Of a stretch of 64,000 bases of DNA, positions 56,406 to 64,000 are shown piece by piece. This DNA is from Tubulanus polymorphus (Eukaryota > Nemertea > Palaeonemertea > Tubulaniformes > Tubulanidae). The stretch is taken from the NCBI RefSeq assembly GCF_964204645.1, contig NC_134029.1, positions 13,196,850 through 13,260,849 of the forward strand. Reading direction: 5' to 3'. A program made the translations under genes and the position numbers. The first letter of the stretch is position 1. The number at the start of each line of letters is the position of its first letter. The notes below the pieces were generated by a model. That model made no database searches. It saw nothing but the letters and a program-made list of their open reading frames with translations, and was not told where the DNA came from.

Positions 56406-56527
56406 AGTAATAGGGAATAAGTTGTTTCGTATCAAAGGTTGAAAAGTCGAAAAATAAAGTCGAGTGTGCGAGAATTTATTTTTCGACCTTTCGACCTTTG
56501 GTATGAAACAACTTATTCCCTATTACT
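56406..56527 (-). repeat. Copy A right palindromic terminus
   Basis: A 122-bp palindrome, AGTAATAGGGAATAAG to CTTATTCCCTATTACT, the inverted partner of 6382-6502. Confidence 0.9.
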
Positions 56528-56533
56528 ATCATA
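56528..56533 (+). repeat. Right target-site duplication of copy A
   Basis: ATCATA, compared with GCCATA at 6376-6381. Confidence 0.6.
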
Positions 56534-57850
56534 TGGCAAAAATGGACTTACCGATAGATGTGTATCTTCTTTATTATCAAGTGCTGATGAGTGTAATTTA
56601 ATGTACCATGGGAAAAGTAGGAAAAGTAATAACTGCAAAAAACCGGTTCGCAACAGATGGTTTGGCGGGGACTGTAGAGATGCACAGAAGAAATAAGATA
56701 TAGGGGATGCCCTACCCCTTCCAATTTTGAATCCCTTTATAACTCATCTAAAAACTATAAAAAGGTTATCCGAGGAAATAAGAGAAACAAAAAGATGAAT
56801 TTATTAAGGAGTTGAGAGAATGCGAAATTAATAACCCAAAAAGTATTGGTCGATGCTAAACCCTGCTTAGTTATTCTTGCTGAGGATGAGAAATCTCTTC
56901 AGCTACACTTAGATACCTTATTTGAATATTGTGCCGCTAATGGTCTCACTGTAAACTCAGAGAAAACTAAAGTATTTGCGCGAAGTCAATCCCAGATAAA
57001 AACGATCTCGAAATTTATGTTTGGTGATCAAGAGTTAGAGGTAGTTGAAGATTATGTTTATCTCGGAGTAAAATTTAATTGGAATGGTAACTTTGCAAAA
57101 AAGTATCTTTACGATAATGCTATGAGAGCTATGTTTTCGATCGTTTAAAAAGGCCGACGTTTAAAAGTGCCCATAGATGTTATGTTTAAATTATTTGATA
57201 TGTGTGCTCCAATAGCCATGTACGGGTGTGAGATCTGGGGATACGAAAATCTTGATTCATTAGAAAATATATATATATTGCTTCTTCTGTAAAATCTTAA
57301 TGAAAGTGACGAAATATTCTCGCAACTTACAAGTATTATCAGAGCTAGGACGTTATCCTTTGAATATAGATGTTAGACGCAGGATGATTAACTTTTGGGT
57401 TAAAACAGTATCTGGAATGCAAACCAAACTTAATTCAATACTTTATAAAATATCTTTCAATTTGTTTTTAAGGGATAAATTTAAGAGCCCTTGGTTATGA
57501 TATATAAAGAAAACCTTTGATGACTGTGGTTTTTTTCCTGTATTTGGACGCAGCAATTCATGACAAACAGTAAATCTTTTTCAAAACGAATAAAACAGAT
57601 ACTCTGTGACCAGCACCTTCAACAAACCGTATCTGCCATAAATACTAATCCGATTTACGCTAACTATAGGCAATATAAAAATGACATTAGGTTAGAGAAG
57701 TATATGATTGAACTTGGTGATGACTTAGGAACTAGTTCATTTGAATTTAGGGTCGGGTCCTACATTTTACCGGTGAACAAATTTTCAAACCTTCATTTAG
57801 ACAGAGCTGATAGAATATGCCCCACTTGTAATACTCGATTACCACAGTAG
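56534..57850 (+). pseudogene. LINE ORF2, 3' half (linker, RT end and C-terminal part)
   Basis: Continues the LINE interrupted at 6381: GLTDRCVSSLLSSADECN linker and NRWFGGDC near 56655, then after an internal deletion near 56840 the RT palm remnant LVILAEDEKSLQLHLDTLF, GLTVNSEKTKVF, EDYVYLGVKFNWNG, then PIAMYGCEIWGYEN and a Cys-containing tail (ICPTCNTR) near 57830. Most of the RT fingers and the YADD region are missing or degenerate. Multiple frameshifts. Confidence 0.8.
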
Positions 57851-58097
57851 CACTGCGAGTAACCCATTGTATAGTTAGGCGCTTGAACTCATTTTAAAGT
57901 AATCTTCGATATCAGCTATAACCCGGACTGGATTCTATATTTCAGCCGAGATGAAAAAAACCAAAGGGCGGTTAGAGGTTCTTTTAAAGGCGCTTTTATG
58001 AACCAGCATAATCGGAATAGATTAGCTATTTGGAGTATGTAGCCGATTAGTGTCAATTATCATAACCGGGTATGTTGGTTGGTAAAAACGCCAGCCA
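57851..58097. other. No gene seen
   Basis: Short gap between the LINE 3' part and the Harbinger relic. Confidence 0.4.
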
Positions 58098-59501
58098 TAG
58101 AAATTATCCAATATGGCGCTGGTGCGAAATTTTAACCGAAGAAAAAAGATATTAACAATTGCATTAATATTAATGCAAGACAGCCAGTTGGCTTCGCTAC
58201 CGCAGGTTTATCTGGAGAAGCAAGTGGAGGAACTTTTGAACTATACCGCATCTGCAAATACCGTTCTTACTTATAGTGGCGATAAAACACTAATTAATTA
58301 AAATGCCAAATTAAAATGCCAGCTGAGAGTTGAAAATTACTGTCGCTACACCGTTGCTTAATATTGTGATGACGAATTTCGAGCGAGATTACGGACGTCG
58401 AAACAAACCTTTAAAGTGCTTCTTCAGTTCATGATTCTTTATATCTATGCAGAAAATGACATTCGAGATTATAAACTTACCATACAGAAGGAAAAGCAGT
58501 TATTAATTTACATACATTATGCAGCCACATCAGATCCTTTAATTAGAATTGCTGATCTGTATGGAGTATGTGAAGCAACAGTGTTCAATATTATTGGTGA
58601 GTTGTTTTAATTAATGTGCATTAAATTAATAAAAGAATATTATAACTATGCCAGTCACTAAAATGATACAATACTCGGGGTCTCATGATTGTGATTATTA
58701 TGATGTATTGCGTTTAATTATGATACTGTTATTTCAGGTTTTATTTCGTCGGTAATCGTGAATGAAGCACGTAATGGATCGAGTAATCAGGTGGCCATAA
58801 GGGGAACGTCTGACTCAGGTGATGGCTGGATTTGAAAAGAAAGCAGGATTTCCAAAAGTAATGGGTGCAGTAGATAGAACGCACATACCGATTAAAGCAC
58901 CAATCAAAAGCCCTGAATCTTGTATTAACCGGAAAAAGTTCCATTCATTAAATGCGTGCGCTGTGTGTGATGATGAATAGCGGTTCACTCATGTAAATGT
59001 TGGATGGCCTGGATCTAGCCATGACTCCAGAGTCTTTAAAAATACCGTACTGAAATTTGGCTTGCTGCTGAGGACATTGTTAAAAGGAGAATTCTATTCC
59101 CTGAGAGCTCACATCTCCTAGGAGATTCTGCTTATGAACTGAATGACTTTACTATGGTACCATTCAAAGACACTGGACATTTAACACGGAATCAAAAAGA
59201 CTATAATTACAAATATAGTGTTTCACGTGTTGCAATTGAGAATAACTTCGGAATCCTTAAAGGGAGATTTCGAAGATTAAAGTACATCGATATGCACAAT
59301 ATGGATAGACTTCTTGACTTTGTAATAAGCTGTTTTGTAATGCACAATGTGTGTCTTGCAACTGAAGATAATATCGATGAACTGTTGAGGGAGGGTCGCG
59401 GTCTTGTTGCGGATCACGATATGCTCGATATTAATGAGGCAGTTAGGCCCAGTGCAGATGGCAAAAGGCATGCCGTTGCAATTATTTTGTCTACTTTGTG
59501 A
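58098..59501 (+). pseudogene. PIF/Harbinger transposase relic (HARBI1-like, DDE superfamily)
   Basis: Segments in order: NFNRRKK near 58125, IRIADLYGVCEATVFNII (helix-turn-helix-like) near 58550, then a likely intron (GTGAGT near 58595, TTTCAG near 58735), FPKVMGAVDRTHIPIKAP with the first catalytic Asp, VNVGWPGSSHDSRVF with the second, GDSAYELND, and RVAIENNFGILKGRFRRLK with the Glu, ending near FVISCFVMHNVC. Stops at WP*GERL near 58797 and after CDDE near 58980, plus a frameshift near 59100. The open end at 59154-59501 is best preserved. Confidence 0.8.
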
Positions 59502-61619
59502 GATTGCTGGGTTACGCACAGATCACTTACGATCATAACTGTTTAGATATATTAATTGTAATGCAGCACAGTCTGTCCTGATCAAATCTTAAAACCCCGA
59601 CAATACCTATGTTACTTGCATAACTAAGAATCCTCTAGGTCATTGTTTATTTTTCAAGAATGAATTTTTTCCCATTTTAATAATCTTTTGTTCACTTTAG
59701 TCAACACGTGATGTACCAGTATAGCATCGGTGCAGTGGATAGTAAATGATTAAAGGTTTTTCGTGCCACATGACAGGATGACTGAATACACAAGACCAAT
59801 CACGACGGTACGGAGCCGCAAATTTCAGCGACCTTGGCTGTGAAGACGTGCACTTGCTCCCGGTCAATTATGCGTATGACGTCACAATGTTCTAGAAAAC
59901 AACACGGCTTTGTCGCGTGATCTGCCTCTTAGAATCTATTTAACGCTGATGTTTTATTAAATTTTATAAAAATGAGTTCTTTAGATTTATAGCAAGATAT
60001 TGTAAAAGTAATTAAATTTGATGTTTATTTAAAAAAACTAATTAAAAACTAAATTTGTACGTCAATCAACTGCTCAAAATGGCGGAACGTCATGGATATG
60101 TGTTGTTTTCACTAGCCGAATCGAATAAATCACGTCACAAATGGCCATTCATGTTTCAGGAATTATCATCTCTATGTTCGTTGATACGGGATGTGTTCGT
60201 TTGATGGAATATAATGCCTGGAAATGTGTAATCTGTACGCTATTCAGCTGAACCACTGCGAAATGGAATCAATTCAATTCAAATTTTAGTCAACTCCTCT
60301 CAACAATAATAGGCCTAGGCCTAATGTTAATTCGTGAAAAGACTACGCCGTAAGGTGATTTTCCATAATGTTTGATGTTGAACTTACGCCCAATTCTTTA
60401 TTTATTTGGCCCGGGGTGTTTTTCTATTAGTATTGTAGGCCTACCAATTCTCAATCAAATTCCATGAACCGACTCAATTATCACGTCCTGATTGATGGGT
60501 CCGGGGTTGATATCCGGATAATATGGTGAAATTGTCACAGGAAAATTTTGATTTGGGGGCTATCCATAGCCTACACTAGGGTGCTTTTCGAAAAGTCCTT
60601 TATTGATGAAATAGTAGGCCTGCCTATTCATTCTCCATAGTAGATTTCTGCCTAGAGTCAGGCCAGAAGAATAGTTGGAAATTTAAATTCAACAATCACA
60701 AGTTTCATTTCAAGATTGTCATAGCTCAAGACATTCATTGCTTAAAGCTAGCGCAATCCATACTGAATATGTTAAGAAATTAATCATGTATGCTAATTAC
60801 ATGATGTGCTATAAATTAATGATATTCTCATCAGTGTGTATCCTTTATCGTCTTCAGAACCATTCATACTAATTCACCAAAATTAACAATTTATTTATGG
60901 CTTTCAAAGTTTATTCCAATTGTCTTCGAACTCCTGTATAAAATTCATAGATAAACCAACATGGTGAAAAATCTATAAACCATTTTTTTTTCAATTTACA
61001 GTGATTAGGCCCTAACTGATGGACCAATGGAATTTTGATGCATGTGTTGTCAAGACATTAGTAAGTAGGCTAAGCGTGGATCTATAGTGCCAAAATTGGG
61101 AGCTACCATTCTATATGTTGGGAGCCAGTTTTACCCATCCCTAGTTGAGAGGTTAGATGTCACGTCTCAAGTTAGGCCTACCATGTGCAGCAAAGATTTA
61201 CACACAGTTCAAAATATTCAATACAATTTGAGAAGTGACATTGAAATAAGTGACATTTTGGTTAGTTTGTTGGATTTTCTACTAATGGCTATCAGATCCT
61301 GACCTTGGTAGCTCATCCTCCCAAGCAGGAATTCGAACATGATGGCATCGTTACACTTAGGCACGGCACGAACCCCTGCCACACTAGACCGGGTGCGCAG
61401 GTACATGCGCAGCTTTGCCGCACGAAAATAGACATACAGACAGATAGACAGACCCTAAACATTGATATTGAATTATCTGACAGTAGAGCGAGCGGGAGGG
61501 ATTAAACCCGAACATAACTCTATGGTTTAGTACCATTGAATTGCCCAATTCCCATCCACTTCACTACTGTCAGAAATACATATAGACATACAGACATATA
61601 AAGACAGACCATAAACATT
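59502..61619. other. No gene seen
   Basis: Two kilobases of balanced host-like DNA with several AGGCCTA words. No domain-bearing frame. It is the left flank of copy C; the bases before its terminus are AACATT. Confidence 0.5.
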
Positions 61620-61771
61620 AGTAATAGGGGTTTAGTTGTTTCATACCAAAGGTCGAACGGTCGAGTGAGTAAAAAATAAAAAATAAATTCTCGCACACTC
61701 GAATTTATTTTTTATTTTTTACTCACTCGCCCCTTCAACCTTTGATATGAAACAACTAAACCCCTATTACT
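61620..61771 (+). repeat. Copy C left palindromic terminus
   Basis: A 152-bp palindrome, AGTAATAGGGGTTTAG to CTAAACCCCTATTACT, with the same GAGTGAGTAAAAAATA arm segment as copy B, here present in both arms. Confidence 0.9.
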
Positions 61772-61817
61772 CTTAAAATATTCATATATATGAATAAAAT
61801 ATAAATGAATAACTTCT

Positions 61818-61850
61818 AAAATCAATTTTAATAAAAAATTGAGTATTAAA
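61818..61850 (+). promoter_or_regulatory. Replication-class leader of polymerase B (copy C)
   Basis: AAAATCAATTTTAATAAAAA, then ATTGAGTATTAAA before the ATG at 61851. Confidence 0.5.
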
Positions 61851-64000
61851 ATGGAAGCAAATAAGTACTACTGTCCAACATGTAATATCAATATAGATAA
61901 ATCCCAAAAATCAAGACACAATAAAACTTAAACACATTTAGAGAATAAATTGAAACTAGAATATAAAGATGATATATTAGAAACTAAATTAGATGAATTA
62001 AAGAATGAAAAAGAAACATACAAATGAGTACATGTAATCAATCATTCAGTGATAAAAGATATTATAATGAACATTTAAAATCTAAAAGTCATATTAGAAA
62101 TATGAATAATGATATTTTAGGTGAAGATTATTTTGATAATGACAATGATAAGAAACATAAGACAATTAAAAGAATAAGAAATAAATTAAACAATAAAAGA
62201 CCATACATGGAAGATGTGAGAAAATATATTAATTCTTTAGATAATAAAAAAGATATAGAGATAACCGAAGCATTTAAAACTGATATTGGCCCAGCAGCTA
62301 TCGAGTTTAAATTTCATGAAGGAAAAACATTAGAAGAAAATAAAAAACATTTAGAAAATATGAAAGAAATAATAAAAATAATAACTGATGTTGAATATCC
62401 TAAAATAAGTATATCTTCTAGAGTTAAATTCATAAAATCTGAAGATAAACCAATATATAATATAAATTCTCATTCACAACATATTATATCTAAACAACAT
62501 ATAGATGATAAATTAGATAAATGTTATAATGAAGTAAAAACTAAAATAGAAGAGAAATGTTTTGAAGGATCTGGTTTAATATTTGATGAAATAATATTTA
62601 TGACTTTACATGTGTATAACACAAAATATAATAAGTTAACTAAATCGAAACCAATAGATGAAAATAATGTATCATATTATAAAGAACCAGATATTGAAGC
62701 ATCGAGTTATATTAAACTACCTTTTAAAACTAATGCTGTAATAAATGTACAAAATGAAGATGATAAATGTTTTCTACGGACAATTATAAGTTGCTTACAT
62801 CCAACAGAAGATATTACACATAGTTTTAGATTAACTAATTATAAACCATTTGAAAATAATTATAAGATAGATAAGTATCCTGTTAGAATTAAAAACATCC
62901 CAAAATAGAAAGAGATAATAATATAAAGATAAATGTATTTGATTAAATCAAATTACCAAATACAAAAGGTAACAATTTAAAACATTATACATTAGAACCT
63001 TTATACCTATCAAAAGATTATGATTCAAATGATGTTATAGATATATTATATTATGAGAATCATTATATGTGGATTAAACAAATCGATTTATTTTTTAAAT
63101 CAGAAAATAAATATTTTGATAATAAAATATATCTATGTAGAAAATTTTTACATAAATTCAGAACTGAAAGTGCATTATTAAATCATAAACAATTATGTGA
63201 AAATCATGATTATTGTAAATTAGTTTTACCAAATGAAAATGATAAAATATTAGAATTCAAAAATGATTACAAAAATAAGGTACCATTTGTTATATATGGA
63301 GATTGTGAATCATTAAATAAAGAATTAACTTATCAAGATAGAAAAGAAATATATTATAAAAGAAAGAAATTAAATTATGATGAAAATGATTTTTCAGATG
63401 AACCACCAAAACAAATACAATTAAAAAGATTCATCAATCAGCTGCTTTCGGGTTATATATTAAATCTGATTATCCAGAACTAATTAAAAGTGAATATTAT
63501 CATTATAGAAATGAAAATGTTATTAATCATTTTTGTGACTTATTAATTGAATATGAAATAAGATTTAGTAAATTATTGAATACAAATAAAGAAATAATTA
63601 TGACAGAAGAAGATAAAGAAGAATTTGTGTTTACAGGTAAATGTTATTATTGTGAAAAGATATTTAATTATAAAGATAAAAAAGTAAGAGACCATGATCA
63701 TTTGAATGGAAAGTTTAGAGGTGCTGCACATGAGAATTGTAACTTACAAGCTAAGAAAATTAACTTTGTACCAGTTATATTTCATAATCTATCAGGATAT
63801 GATGCTCATTTATTTATCAAACAGTTATGCCATAAAATAGAAGAAATTGATAATGAAATAGAAAGATTAAATTCAAATAGATCAAAAGATAAAATACCAA
63901 CTTATAAATTTAAAATGTTAGCTAGAACATCTGAGAATTATATATCATTCCAATTTGGTTGCCTAAGATGTATAGATCCATATAGATTTTTAAATAGTTC
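61851..64000 (+). pseudogene. polB: Protein-primed-type DNA polymerase B, copy C (5' part, broken)
   Basis: Starts MEANKYYCPTCNINIDKSQK. Stop near 61929, frameshift near 62025 (ACAAATGAGTAC), then a long open stretch 62024-62908, a frameshift near 62905 and another near 63460. Visible: second finger, Exo I YGDCESLN near 63297 (Cys where Phe is usual between the catalytic Asp and Glu), the Cys/His insert CYYCEKIF..VRDHDH, and Exo II HNLSGYDAH near 63785. Motifs A-C lie beyond the window. It preserves the segment before Exo I that copy A has lost. Confidence 0.85.

Larger units (their letters stand above)
6382..56527 (+). mobile_element. Polinton/Maverick copy A (50,146 bp including about 35 kb of later insertions)
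   Basis: Bounded by inverted terminal palindromes at 6382-6502 and 56406-56527, each followed inward by the same small-protein gene, so the terminal inverted repeat is at least 530 bp. The two small-protein copies share residues that copy B lacks (SEFLD, TTNVKSVDYKF, NIETV), which supports their being two ends of one copy. The flanks are two halves of one LINE in the same frame. Genuine element DNA is the left arm to about 15971 and the right arm from about 50846. The piece between MCP C-terminus and the cargo gene is missing. Confidence 0.75.
61620..64000 (+). mobile_element. Polinton/Maverick copy C (left end, continues beyond window)
   Basis: Palindromic terminus followed directly by polymerase B without the small-protein gene, as at the right end of copy B. 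Only the first 2.4 kb is inside the window. Confidence 0.85.

Noticed and set aside
58098-59501. A domesticated HARBI1-like host gene.
   Set aside because: At least two in-frame stops and a frameshift within the catalytic domain; better read as a dead transposon.

Overview
This is nuclear DNA from an animal, probably a marine invertebrate. The phylum cannot be fixed from the sequence. No host gene or rRNA is recognisable, and there are no bacterial features. The window is almost entirely nested transposable elements, nearly all of them broken. Two compositions alternate: very A+T-rich tracts, which are Polinton/Maverick (adintovirus-like) endogenous DNA viruses, and more balanced host repeat DNA holding a BEL/Pao LTR element, two Penelope-like elements, a LINE, a PIF/Harbinger transposase relic, MITEs and satellites.

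Layout. 1-6381: a hairpin terminus of the Polinton type (65-186), a BEL/Pao integrase relic, a Penelope-like RT/GIY-YIG relic, a probable LTR-gag fragment and the 5' part of LINE ORF2. 6382-56527: a 50-kb insertion inside that LINE, read as Polinton copy A. Its left arm (6382 to about 15971) carries an OB-like small protein, DNA polymerase B, HNH, two small proteins, integrase and ATPase. Its right arm (about 50846-56527) carries capsid-side genes. About 35 kb of later DNA separates the arms: a MITE split by a 2977-bp transposon, tandem duplications, a hairpin satellite, a second Polinton (copy B, about 23.4-40372) and a 10-kb inverted-repeat unit (40429-50507) with another Penelope-like element. 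56534-57850: the 3' part of the LINE. 58098-59501: Harbinger relic. 61620-64000: left end and polymerase of a third Polinton (copy C).

How the viral genes work together. A protein-primed-type polymerase B, a retroviral-type integrase with a chromodomain and an FtsK/A32-like packaging ATPase would copy, insert and package the element. A hexon-like major capsid candidate, a penton-like candidate and a conserved series of small membrane proteins would build the particle. The two gene sets converge on a repeat-rich junction. Capsid-side genes share a T-run plus TAAATAAATG start motif, while replication genes share a different AATTTTAATAAAAA leader, suggesting two expression classes. Every polymerase, integrase and ATPase copy here carries stops, frameshifts or insertions, so these copies are not functional as they stand.

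Most notable: palindromic (hairpin) termini conserved in five copies; in-frame restoration of the LINE on removal of the 50-kb unit; polymerase and small-protein genes apparently swapping ends between copies, like inverted-terminal-repeat expansion in large DNA viruses; and the shared start motifs.
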